Assembly: GCA_028551475.1 (NCBI GenBank)
Contig: CM052355.1
Span: 28,671,580-28,735,579 of the forward strand
Direction: 5' to 3'
Length of the DNA stretch: 64,000 nucleotides
DNA from: Casuarina equisetifolia
Lineage: Eukaryota; Streptophyta; Magnoliopsida; Fagales; Casuarinaceae
In this document: in pieces, positions 36,701 through 48,255 of the stretch
Layout: each line of letters begins with the position of its first letter
Position numbering within the stretch: the first letter of the stretch is position 1
Translations under genes and position numbers: made by a program
Notes under the pieces: generated by a model
Databases searched by the model: none
Seen by the model: only the letters and a program-made list of their open reading frames with translations
What the model was told of the DNA's origin: nothing

Positions 36701-37700
36701 GAATCTTGGGTCATGCAAGAGGAAATAATCAAAAACTCTGAGGATTTCTACAAGATGGTATTGTCATTTATGAACAAATTTCTCGTTAGCATATTGAATG
36801 ACTAGATTAGTCTATGAGTGATGACATTGATATTTGTGCTTCTGTGGACTTGTGCTCATAAATGAAACTTGTAGGAGAAAAATGGGTTCCTATATGTGAA
36901 TTCCTGTTTCTAACATGAAGGTCATTTTTAAGTCAAAAGTTCAATGTTTATGACTTCTTAAGTCTTAAGTTATCTTACAACAATGCAGTTGAAGATCCCC
37001 TACCAAGTTGTATCCATCGTGTCTGGTGCCTTGAATGATGCAGCTTCGAAGAAGTATGATCTAGAAGGATGGTTTCCAGCATCTCAAAGTTACAGAGAGC
37101 TGGTATCCTGTTCAAATTGTAGAGACTATCAGTCCAGAAGATTGGAAATTCGATATGGGCAGAAAAAGGTATACCCTTTGAAGTCCATTATTGCATTTTG
37201 CCCAAGCCACGAGGTCATTATTTATTGAATTGTTGATGAAATCGAAGTATTTTCTGTTAGAACTGAAATTTGGTGTTGTTGGGGAGTGAGACTCAATATT
37301 CCCTTTGTGCAAGAAAATCAAAATTTCCAAAGAAAATTGAATTTAGACTATCTCTTTTACTTGTTTAAATCATGATTTTAGCTTTGATTGTAAATCCACT
37401 CCAATGGTAGGGTGTTTTCAAATTTATGATTTTTTTTTGCATTTATATTTATATTTTTTTATATTTATTTTTTGTTGCGTTTTGTTGCAGAACAATGAGC
37501 AGACAAAGAAATATGTCCACTTGTTGAACTCTACCCTGAGAGCAACAGAGAGAATCATGTGCTGCATTCTTAAAAATTATCAGAGGAAGGATGGTGTCGA
37601 GGTACCTGAAGCTTTACAACGATTTATGGGTGGAAAGACCTTCCTACCTTTCAATAACAAACCGATTAGTGAAGCCAAAGGCGAGAAATCGAAGTCCTAG
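33762..37700 (+). pseudogene. SERRS: Cytosolic seryl-tRNA synthetase, nine exons, recently disabled
   Basis: SerRS charges tRNA-Ser with serine in the cytosol. Exons: 33762-33894, 33972-34042, about 34526-34693, 34772-34878, 35812-36005, 36381-36484, 36574-36757, 36989-37168, 37491-37700. The N-terminal coiled arm starts MLDINLFRVEKGGNPDLIR; the class II core has [46 protein letters not shown] and motif 3 ([18 protein letters not shown]); the C-terminus ends GEKSKS. Three defects: codon 20 is TAA where the family has Glu (IRESQRRR); the expected exon 3 acceptor is a run of seven A with no usable AG; exon 4 (GC plus seven A) carries one base too many, shifting the frame. Exons 5-9 are open, with matching phases and good splice sites. 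The protein cannot be made from the normal start. A shortened product lacking the tRNA-binding arm cannot be excluded. The pattern fits recent loss of a redundant copy, or sequence error in the A runs. Confidence 0.9.
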
Positions 37701-38520
37701 TGTTTTATTTTACTAAGTTATTATGGAGAACAACTTGGGAAAAAACTAGGAATTCCTATGTTTTGTTGGATTTTTATTATGTTGCTAATTAATTTAGGTT
37801 TGTATCATATATGAATTTTTATTTATTAAAAATAGTATTTTTGTTAAAATTGGTTGTTAAGAAAATTGGGTATTAAATAATATAATTAGGATATATAAGT
37901 TCAAAATGTTGATGATATAGGACAATTTAGTTAGCATCTCCCCTCATCATAAGCATTAACATATTCCCTTATCATAACTAGGAAAATTCATATCTACTGC
38001 TCTTGATTTTGTAGTAAATGTTGCTCTAGTTGCCTCCTTGGAAGACTGAAAATATCTCATGAACTACTTTTCATATTGTCTAAGTTTTCCTCGAACTTAG
38101 AGTTCTAGTAGCCTAGAGTGTGATTCCCTTTTAAATTACTAACAAGTGAGACCTCATCCAAACAATACAAAAGAAAATTTGAAATACAAAATAAGATGAA
38201 TATATATATATATATATATATAGATCATATGAGATAGAAGGAAAATAGGCTTCAATTTTTCTTTTGTCAGATATAGGCCTTGAACTCTCTCTTCAGTGGA
38301 AATCAAGAGATGTGTGGTCCTGGGAGACCAGGCACTTGGAGCATTCACTTATTGTGGACTCTCATGGGTTGCATTCATTAGTTGCTCTTGCTAAAAGTGT
38401 TAAATAGTATCTATTTTGCAACCTTTTCTTCTACATGCCCAACTTGTGGTGTATGGAGAGTCTAATGCACGGAACCATTTATTTTGATTCTGGAAAATTG
38501 AGAGCCATATTGATAAGGCT
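37701..38520. other. 3' flank of the SerRS locus, AT microsatellite
   Basis: AT-rich 3' flank with no gene. A perfect (TA)11 microsatellite lies at 38,201-38,222. Confidence 0.6.
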
Positions 38521-38529
38521 GTTGGTCGA

Positions 38530-39370
38530 AGGTATTGCTTCAAATATATTTGTGTAAATGGACTTATCTTCACCGTTAAAACAACAACTTCCACCCACTC
38601 CCCCCAGACTCAATAAGTGTCCTACACATTTATGTTCTAAAGGTTGGATCTACTCTTATACATCTTTCAAAGAAGCATATTATGAAACATTATGTCAAGT
38701 TTCGTGCTCATATGAATTTTAACAGGCTTTGTTGTCGGGATGGCGGATTAAGCGAAAGGATTGGATTTTATCATTATTGTGATCTTTATGGTCTTCTAGT
38801 AAGCTATGCTCCTTGTCACCTTTTCCTTCTCTTACTCGGCATCTCTCGCCATCCTCTTCTTGCCGTGGTTTGTTAACTTTAATAAAAAAATTTCATTACT
38901 AGTAAGGTTAATGGTCTTTGTTTGAGTAACCAAACCATCTTAATCAAACTCCTTTATCTTTTTTTCTCACAGGAGCAACCTCCAAACTTTCGCCTAGTCT
39001 ATCTTTCATTGCCTTTATCAAACACTTCAACGCTCTAGATTAAGCTAAATGGAGAGGCGGATTCCTATAGCCTACTCAATTTCTTCCACAAATTGCTTGG
39101 TTTACTTTGATTGTGTTGCTAATGATATATTCAAGCATCCTTCTTCTAGAAAAAGCTATTTTTCTATTTTGAGTTGTTTTGTCTAGTGTAGTAGGATTTT
39201 CCATGGTACTTCAATTGAACTGCACCTGCTTACTTAGTAAATGGACTTTGAAATGTTCCTAACAAAGACTATCATGCCAAATAATGTGTAGAAGATAAAA
39301 ATTAGCCATGTCAAAGTTGCAAGATTCACACGCATTATATTTCCAATATTCTTTGGAATCCTGCTCTAAT
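38530..39370 (+). repeat. Right arm of the inverted repeat flanking the SerRS locus
   Basis: Aligns with the reverse complement of 32,300-33,265. The two arms enclose about 5.2 kb that contains the whole SerRS gene. No protein family recognised; open stretches are short and differ between the arms. Confidence 0.75.
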
Positions 39371-40589
39371 TGTGGAATGTGCCCAATAACAAAATAAAAA
39401 ATTCAATGCTACTTCAACTACAATTTACTTTCTCTAAACATAGTTTAATTCCTCTTTTTGTTCTGCACTTTTATGTCTATATAACCACTCAAAGGTGTCA
39501 GAAAAATAATCACAGCCCACCTCTACATCAACAAGACTATTAACACATAATGTGGCATTAAATGAGTTCGGTAGACCATCATTAAAGTTCTTGATGGATT
39601 TCTCACAAATGCTTACTCCCATTCAACTAGGGTGGGGTGGAGTAGGTGCCAAGGTGGCTTGGACTGAGCCACCTTCTAAAAATTTATGTCTTTGTCTTGT
39701 GTGATAACTTTACTTATTGTCTTTGTTGTTTAACATAAAAAAAACGAAAAAGACTAAAGAATTTTTGATAAACCTAATTCTCACCCCCCCCCTCCCCCCC
39801 AAATCCTCTCTTAGGTTGCTATAGGGTCCAAAAAATACAATAAAAGGAGCAAATTATTTGTATTCTCAAAAGCAAACTTACATAAATATTTGTAGAATTT
39901 ATTCCTTCCAAAAATTTAATTAATCCTAGAAAAGAACATATTAGTAGGCTCTAAGACTAATTCCAATACACATAAAAGGTGATTGTTATGATCGAAGATT
40001 TGATACAAATCCAACAATATAAGGCAACTAAAGGATTACACTAAATTACCAAATCTACTTCCCTACTAATCATTACAATGTCTCCTTAAGGAATGACCAA
40101 AACCTTAGCTATTTTATTTCTCGAGAAGACGAGTGTAGTTTTTCTTGGATGCCTCTCCGTGTTTCCTCTTTTCTCTTTTATTCACCTTATTCTCAAAATT
40201 CACCGTTTCTTCCCAAAATGTGAAAAAAAAAATCATAAAATGTTAAAAGTTAATCAAGGATTTTTTTTCTTTTAACAATTACATTTCATCACATTTTTAA
40301 GCTGTCCCAATAGTCTACTCTATGATAGCACCCATTGTTGGCAACCCGTCCTTCGCCTTCTTCACAAGATTTGTGCCATAAGTTTTCCCAGGTAATACCA
40401 AAGTTATAATTCTCAATTATTATACTTAAGGTTAATTAAGGATTATTTTTTTAAAACTACATAAATGTATAAAATTTCATTCAAAATTAGTAACAGAAAA
40501 ATAAGTTCAGGTAATTTAAGAGCCAATGGAAACGAAATTTATATTAAATAATACAACCAAACAATAATATCTTTCAAAGTAACCCCTTT
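39371..40589. other. Intergenic, no gene; small hairpin and C-tract
   Basis: No recognised gene. A 9-bp stem hairpin (AAGGTGGCT at 39,651-39,659 pairing with AGCCACCTT at 39,667-39,675) and an almost pure C tract at about 39,785-39,800 are the only structures noted. Confidence 0.4.
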
Positions 40590-41364
40590 TCAAGCCATCC
40601 CTACGAAACTGCTTAGCACCGCACCTACAACGATACTAACGCCCAACGCCAACCCATCCGACCTAGTTCTAACCGGTGCAGCAGATTTTCCCGATGGAGC
40701 CGGTGCCGGAGCATTAAATGCCGATGGACTCCCATGGGGCTCACCCCCAGCTTCAGAAGGCGGCGCCGGAGTGTCGGCAATCAAGGGTGGCGACACTTGT
40801 GGCTCGGGCACCGGGGAAGGGGAACGAGAAGGAGAAGGGGAAGGAGAAGGAGAAGGAGAAGGAGAAGGAGAAGGAGGAGAAGGAGGAAGAGCGGGGCGAC
40901 TTTTGTCTCTCACGGCCAAGACAACGATGATGAGTTTCTGACCCTTTTCGCAGTTTTCTTTCTTCCCGCTGATGAAGAAAAACGGACCCGAATGAGGAAA
41001 CTGAAATACAGAGTTGCCGTCCGCCATGGACTGTATGGGACCGGAGGTGTTGCAGGTGGAATATTGTTCCTTCGTGACGACCAGGACCGAATCAGATCCT
41101 TTCTTGTATTTGAAAACTACACCAACACGAAAACACAATCAACACCCAGAATTCGAAAACCGATAAAATCATCGCCGGAAAGAGAGACTTACCGAGAGTA
41201 TCATTGACTTGAAACCTGTTTCTTTCAGCCCAGCGGTTATACTTCTCAGAAGGCTCCGAAACCCAGCCATCTCTGCCGCCGACGGGGAACTGGAAAGCTT
41301 CAGACGAGCTGAATAACCCCATAAACACTACGAACAGAATGCCTAGCAATCTCTTAGACCCCAT
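40590..41364 (-). CDS. Early nodulin-like protein (phytocyanin family), GPI-anchored arabinogalactan type
   Basis: Exons 41364-41193 and 41116-40590, GT-AG, phase 1, give 232 residues. Residues 1-24 form a signal peptide (LLGILFVVFMGLFSSSEA). The plastocyanin-like domain spans about 24-125, with FQFPVGGRDGWV at its start, the pair of cysteines in YSTCNTS and KENCEKGQ for the family disulphide, and HSGPFFFISG. The copper-binding set of true plastocyanins is absent, as in other ENODL proteins. Then comes a Pro/Ser tract (SPSPSPSPSPSPSP) of arabinogalactan type and a hydrophobic C-terminus (LGVSIVVGAVLSSFVGMA) that fits GPI anchoring. It therefore acts at the plasma membrane outer face or wall; its ligand is unknown. 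The start is the ATG just before the signal peptide; an upstream in-frame ATG gives an unlikely leader. All features look intact. Confidence 0.92.
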
Positions 41365-41433
41365 TACGAAAGACGAATCCACTCCGAGTATAATCCAACT
41401 TTGTTTGAACAGAGGGTAAGGTATGGCCTGGAT

Positions 41434-41441
41434 ATTTATAA
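41434..41441 (-). promoter_or_regulatory. TATA box of the early nodulin-like gene
   Basis: TATAAATA on the minus strand, 70 bases upstream of the ATG at 41,364, in a GC-richer surround. Position and sequence fit a core promoter; the transcription start would lie about 30 bases downstream. Confidence 0.55.
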
Positions 41442-41519
41442 AGGGGCCTGTGAGGAGCTGCCCGTTGGAGGGCATGCAGGACGGCAGCAGGGGGTATTAC
41501 GACAGTCTTGGCTGGCATC

Positions 41520-43560
41520 TCGTAAGTGTAATTACTTCCCGTATGCGTTTCGTGAAGCTTTTATGGCTCAGCTCATGAGGGTTGCTACACGTTGCGCCAT
41601 GCGAACGACTCAACGGTCATGTAAACTTTGGAAATGGGTTTTCAAAAGGGCCTTTTCCTTTTTATTTTTGGGAACCTTGTTCATATTTAGAAGGAAAAAA
41701 AAAAGTGTCAAAATTTGAATGTATATTACCATATTAAAAAAAGTTTAAAGTTCAATCCAAGAAAGTCATTCGTCAGTGCCTTTCTATGTTTCTTCTTCAA
41801 GGACATGTATGCTAGGTATATCATGAGGGAAACACGGTTATAGATTTTTCTTGCTAATTATGGGCATATAAGAGTTTTTGACCAACCTAGATTAGTGCCT
41901 TACCCTTATTTAGTTGTCTTCATAAAGGATTAATTAAGTTTAGATAATTATAAATTTTTACAAGATTAAGCTTATATATTACCCAATGTATTTCATAATT
42001 TTTTTATATATATATTTTGTGTGGCAACTAAATATATAGGCATATCATCATTTCTTATAAGCTAAACTTATAATTTTATAAGTTTAGCTTATAAAATTAT
42101 AATTTACAACTAAATATATAGGCAAATATTTATTTTTCTCCTTTGTGGATTTTATAATTTTATAACTTTGTCAAATTTACCAGACCTTTAATCAACCACA
42201 TTAACTTTGTTTTAAGAATCACTCAGTAGATTTAATATACTTGAATTCTTTCATTCATTGGCATTTTCTTTCTTTTCCTTCGACATACTTCATGTTTTGT
42301 TTTGTGACAATTTTGTTATTACCTGAAAAGAAACAAGAACAAAGAGATCTCACCAACCTCAATCAAATCGAAAATGTAAAGAATCGACCAACCACAAATT
42401 TCCCAACAACTTCGAATTCTTTCCATTCCTTACCATCTTCAAAATCGGCAACCTTTGATTGCAAATTCGATTTCGATTTCATAGGGTTTATTTCCATCTC
42501 TGTATGGAAATTTGTTTGCCTATAAAAGTGAGCTTCATTATACAAAAATACATCATCGAACTTTACAAATTCCCTTTACCCTCTTTTTTGATGTTCTTAG
42601 TGTAATTCACCATTGATCAAGAAATCAAACGATTTCTTGAGATTTCCTAGGTTTATCTGGTACTTGGTGCAATAATGATACTTGTAATGCTGATCAACTA
42701 AGAAGAATTGTTCTACTTTTTGAAAAGTCAATGGGTTAGTAATCCAAAAATTGGCTATTGATTGTCTAGGACGTACATGAAAAATTCTTAAATAAAAGTT
42801 TAATAATGCACCACTTTTACCATATCGTTCTTACCATGCATGTAATAACCAATACGAAGTTTATAAAGGTGTGGTGTTCCTTTTCTTGTTAAGCTAACTT
42901 TTTCTACACACTCATTCCTTGACGGTATCATAAATTACAAGCTTCATATTGAACTTTTTATGTAAGGATATTATTTCATGAATTGAGCTTTAATATCAAG
43001 TTAGAAATCTTGTTTTTATTTTGTTTCCACATATAAAAGCTTTCAAGCATAAGAATAGAAGTTTAAGACGGGCAAACAATTATTAGCACAGAATAGAACC
43101 ATAGCTATGCAAATACAAAGGTGAATTGGTCAAAGATGTGACCTTTACATCCATCAATTGCAGAATTGTACATAAAAGAATAGTTGTGTGTACAAGTATG
43201 AAGAAAACATTTTAAAAAATTTTGAATTAATTTTTAAATTAAAATTTTGAGACTTTTAAGATGATATTGAGCCTAAGTTGAATCCATTGTTCCATATAAT
43301 CTGTTTGGTGCATATGACATTTAAAATAATAATTTTTAGGATAAAACTTGAATAAAGAAAATATTTTTTAATTTTTCTTTAATTTTTAAATTGTGCGTCT
43401 GTACCTTCTACCTACGAGAAAGATCATGAAATTGCCTGTTCTCCATTATTAAAGAACCTTAACGACGCTTTGAAATTCCCCCATGGGCGGTTACTCTTGT
43501 TCTTGTTTTCAGCAAACAAGCAAACAATAAAGACACTTCCCCCTCAACTTCAAAATCTCA
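41520..43560. other. AT-rich intergenic DNA
   Basis: No gene recognised. Near 42,240-42,650 a less AT-rich stretch with CTATAAAAGTGAGC could be part of a decayed LTR, but no partner, primer site or coding was found. A hairpin with flanking direct repeats at 42,025-42,124 is listed separately. Confidence 0.35.
42025..42124. repeat. Perfect 19-bp inverted repeat flanked by 18-bp direct repeats
   Basis: TTATAAGCTAAACTTATAA (42,055-42,073) is followed after two bases by its exact reverse complement (42,076-42,094). The whole hairpin sits between two identical 18-bp direct repeats, CAACTAAATATATAGGCA, at 42,025-42,042 and 42,107-42,124. Confidence 0.85.
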
Positions 43561-43610
43561 AATCCCCAGAACAGTTTCTGTAAATTGTTGACGAAGGTTT
43601 CTTATCATCA

Positions 43611-46600
43611 ATGTCATTGCACCTTTTCAAAGAAACCCTGAAGCCCTGCACAAAGGACCTATCGTCAACGTCCTCCTCGTTGTTTTCTTCATCCATAACA
43701 CACAGCTTTGACCCCGTGGTCCCTAGAAAACCTCCCAAGTCTTCTCTCTCGCAGCAGCTTCTCCGCCTCCAAGACCCAGATTCTCTGCCCCCAATTCAAC
43801 CCCTGAGTTCGACCAAGCAACCTCAAGGCCGTTGTGGGGGTGGGAATGAAGAAGAACAAGAAGACGAGGAAGAAGGGGAAGAGCCAGAACCAGAACGGTT
43901 TGGGAGAACCACCCAATTGAATCAGTTTCAGTTTGACCACACGGGACCCTTTGAGCCATTGGTTTTGTCCTCAGAGGGTGAAATTCCAGTCGTACAGGTG
44001 GTCGTAAGCTTATTCTCGAAGAACCCATTGTTTATCTGATGTGTTTATGCATGTTCTAGGATAAATCTACAATCTTGCTTGGGATTTATGGTTTCTTTCA
44101 AACATCCTGAATATAACTCTTGTCGTTGCCTATATCTATTTGGGATGCTAAATTTATAATGGTTAATACGAAATTAATTTTCTGCGTAGATGCTGAATTA
44201 ATCACTCTATCTACGCCACTTTGACTGATAGTTATGAAATACTTAAAATCCATGGACTATGGATCTGCCTCTTAGATGGATAATGGTTTGCTGGTTTACT
44301 GTCTAGATGCTGAATCACGGTTGAGAAGACTAAATGACGCATTTATTTGCCCTAAAAGATATACAAAAGGAAATAGGAAGTTGAAACCTTTGACGGATTG
44401 ATGTTGGTAAGGTTGTTACAGGTTTCCATTTTGCTTTACTTTTCTGCCAAGCGTTCATCGATCAAAGCAAAAATGAATGGATTAATCATCTGTAGGGAAA
44501 GCCTAAAGAAATAACGTTAGTTAATGAAATATGTTTGTACCGTTACTGTAACTTTCTGCTTCTCGTCAGATTAAACTCTTGAATTATTTCTTTTTGTTGG
44601 CAATTAGAGCATTGAATATAATATGCACTCTTTCATGCTAAAGCTGTAGGACTTTTGAGAAGTTTGTAATTTTTCAGGTTCCCGCATCTATCAACTGCAG
44701 GTTGCTCGAACATCAAAGAGGGGGAGTGAAGTTTCTGTACAGTTTATACAAGAACAATCATGGAGGCATCCTTGGAGATGACATGTGAGTTAAGTTTCTG
44801 GATTACACATTTCAGAAAGTGGTCATCATTATGTTTCTGGAATTAACTAAGAAAAGGCTGTTAGGTACCACAACCCATATTGAGGTTTGAATGCAAGCAA
44901 CTTTCTAAGTGGTTTGTTTTGCCTAAATAATTGCGTTACAATTAGAACTTAGGAGTAGTTTATTGTCACCATCATGTACTCATAGTAACTCATGGTGAAG
45001 AGAGTGTAAAGCATTTTGGCCAGTACGTGTTAATCTACAATCTTGGTGATGCACTCTCAGAGGAGAACAAGACCCTGTCTCAGTGCTCATTTTTTCTTAA
45101 TGCTTCTAATGTTGTTTTGAGGGGTAACTGTATGATGCAATAGTAAACCCTCAGGCTGTTGAGCACAAGTCCATGGGTTAGTCTTGAGAGGGGCCACTTC
45201 ATGCAGAAAATGCTGCAGGGTAGCATGACCAAGCCCAACCCTCCCTCTCTAGATCCACTTAAGTGGGATGAACACTCGGTACCTAGGATCCTGATGTTGT
45301 TATACTGTAAAATTCCTGGACCTGATAAAAGTAGGGGTCTGTGTTCATTTGTGTTTTTGGTTGCAAAATATTTCCATATTCGCGCACCTGGCTTTGCTGC
45401 TTCTGTTTCCATGTTAAACTCCCTGATAGAATAATCAAGTTATTCCTCTTCATCTAATCTGAACAGGGGACTTGGCAAGACCATTCAAACAATTGCATTC
45501 TTGGCTGCTGTGTATGGGAAAGATAGCGAAGGTGTTCCTTCCACAATATTGAAGGAACATCAGATAGGCAAAAAGGACAATCCAGTACTTGTAATATGCC
45601 CCACTTCTGTTATCAATAATTGGGAGAGTGAATTCTCTAAGTGGTCAAGCTTTAGTGTTTCTGTTTACCATGGTGCAAACCGTGATCTGATATATGATAA
45701 ATTAGAGGCATGTGTGGTAGAGATACTTATAACAAGTTTTGACACATATAGAATTTATGGTGGAATGCTGTCCCGGGTTAAATGGGAGATCGTAATTGTT
45801 GATGAGGCACATCGGCTTAAGAATGAAAAGTCAAAGCTTTACGGAGCATGCTTAGAAATTGAAACCCCAAAACGATTCGGTCTGACAGGAACCGTAATGC
45901 AGAATAAAATGATGGAACTGTTTAATCTCTTTGACTGGGTTGCTCCAGGGTCACTGGGAACACGAGAACATTTCCGGCAGTTTTATGATGAGCCCCTGAA
46001 GCATGGTCAAAGGTCTACTGCTCCTGAAAGATTTGTTAGGATTGCTGATGAGCGAAAGCAACATCTGGCGGCAGTTCTTCATAAATATTTGTTAAGAAGG
46101 ACAAAGGAGGAGACTATTGGGCATCTTATGATGGGGAAGGAGGATAATATTGTATTTTGTGCCATGAGTGAATTGCAGAAACGGGTGTATAAGAGAATGT
46201 TACAACTGCCAGAAATCCAATGCCTTATAAATAAGGACCTTCCCTGTAGCTGTGGGAGCCCTCTTACTCAAGTTGAATGTTGCAAGAGAACTGTACCAAA
46301 CGGAATAGTTTGGTCTTACCTTCACAGGGACAACCCTGATGGTTGTCCTTTATGCCCCTTTTGTCTTGTCCTTCCTTGCCTTGTCAAGTTGCAACAGGTT
46401 AGTGAGTTTTTGAAATTTGGTTTCAGTTATTCATTATTATTACCATGGTCAGCAGACAGTAAATAGTTGTTTAATCATACATAGTCTATTGCAACTTCAC
46501 TTTTCCTGGAGGACTTGCCGTGGCACTTTCCTCCAATAGCAATAACTTAAAACATATTTATTATTGGTATTACCCTGAGTTGGAATCCTGTGTTTGAAGT

Positions 46601-48211
46601 TTTTTGTCTTCTGGGATCAACTTTTGAGACAAGTATGAATCTCTTAAATTTTTCAGAATCTTTTCAAAATCAAGAAGCAATGAGATTAAAGGATGGATTG
46701 CTTAAAATAAATATGAATATAAGGAAAGAGGAATTTGTCTCCTGTAATGAAACTTGAAGAAAACCTGTAAGCAATTGGGAGTTTCAAAGATACAGTCGAG
46801 TGAGAAGCTAAAAGCTCACGGGGTCTTGTTCATCACTATTAATTCACATTGTGCTGTTTCAAAGACATCAAGAACTTTACTGGGCTTGCGTCAAGCAATA
46901 ATAATTTCAAAAACTAATCAAATAAAATCATGATTAGATTAAATATGATGCCTTTAGTAATTTTTTCTTTTTGAGAGATTAATCATACACATGGAAGAGG
47001 ATTTGAAGCTTGTTTTCCTTGTCCTCCATGTCTCAATGATAGACATTTTATATCCCTTTGGTACTGTCATATCCTTGTTGTGCCTCGAGTGTGTTGCACC
47101 TAGAACATGTGCATGAAGGTAGCTTCAAAAAAGAGTCTTAGAACTCCAAAACCTCCAAAATGATGTTCAGTGTTTAATTCTAATATTCAATGTCAAAGCA
47201 ATGGATTGTAAGTTTACCTTAATGGTGGTAGTAGAGTTGTGGACTTTTCCTGTACTTACCTTTGCCTACTTTCATTACCTAATGTAAAGATGTTCCGAGC
47301 TGATATTCTAATCTTACTTTCTACTTATCTTTTATATCTGCCAAGAGTAGACTGTAACCTTCAGTACCACCTTTGCTATAGTTCACAGGAGCTGAAGCTA
47401 AGGTTGTGCCTTATTATTAGTCTTTTCAAACTTACTTCTTGGACACAGATAAGCAATCACCTGGAGTTGATTAAGCCTAACCCTAAGGATGATCCTGATA
47501 AACAAAGAAGAGATGCAGAGTTTGCTGCAGCTGTCTTTGGCCCTGATATTGATTTGGCTGGAGGGAACACTCGAAGTGAGAGTTTCATGGACCTAAGCGA
47601 TGTCAGACATTGTGGTAAAATGCGAACACTGGAGAAGCTAATGTCCTCATGGCTTTCCCGGGGAGATAAAGTACTTCTGTTCAGTTACTCTGTCAGGTGA
47701 TGTGCAATTGTTTTACCAGATGGCCTCTAACTGCAACTCTGTTTTTGAGGTTTATCAATACCACTTTTATTCCGTCAAGGTGTGACAACATAGTTATCTA
47801 GTTTCTAATCATTCTGTGATCTGATTCTAGTTTTCTGTCTGGTCATGCATGACCAAGATATGGAAAATATTAGATAAGCATAGATCATGGCAAACGTTAT
47901 TATCTAATTAAGATAAACAACCGTTAAGGTGAGGTCTCATATTTTTATTCTTTTTGGTAGATTAATGAAGAGGTGGGTTTGTATCTTGAGCCCTAGACCC
48001 AACGGCCTGGAGCCCTCCAATTGCTCCACTAGCTGTCGGGAACTGACATTGTCTCATACTTGATCAATAATGTTTAGCCAGTTTGGAAAATTGTAAAATC
48101 AAATGGGATCTCCCGAAAATCACATTATTCAATTGGATTCAGATTTACGCACCTTGGAAGAATTAAAAGCAGCTAGTTCTGCTGGTTTTGTGAGAATTTG
48201 CACACACAGCG

Positions 48212-48255
<44 letters not shown>

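Noticed and set aside
40718-41207. Plus-strand Lys/Arg- and Glu-rich frames over the nodulin-like gene
   Set aside because: They are the antisense reading of the Ser-Pro repeat and its neighbours; the minus-strand gene has a signal peptide, splice sites and family motifs.
47940-48060. A possible SINE in Switch 2 intron 4
   Set aside because: Slightly GC-rich patch, but no convincing A and B box pair or flanking duplication.
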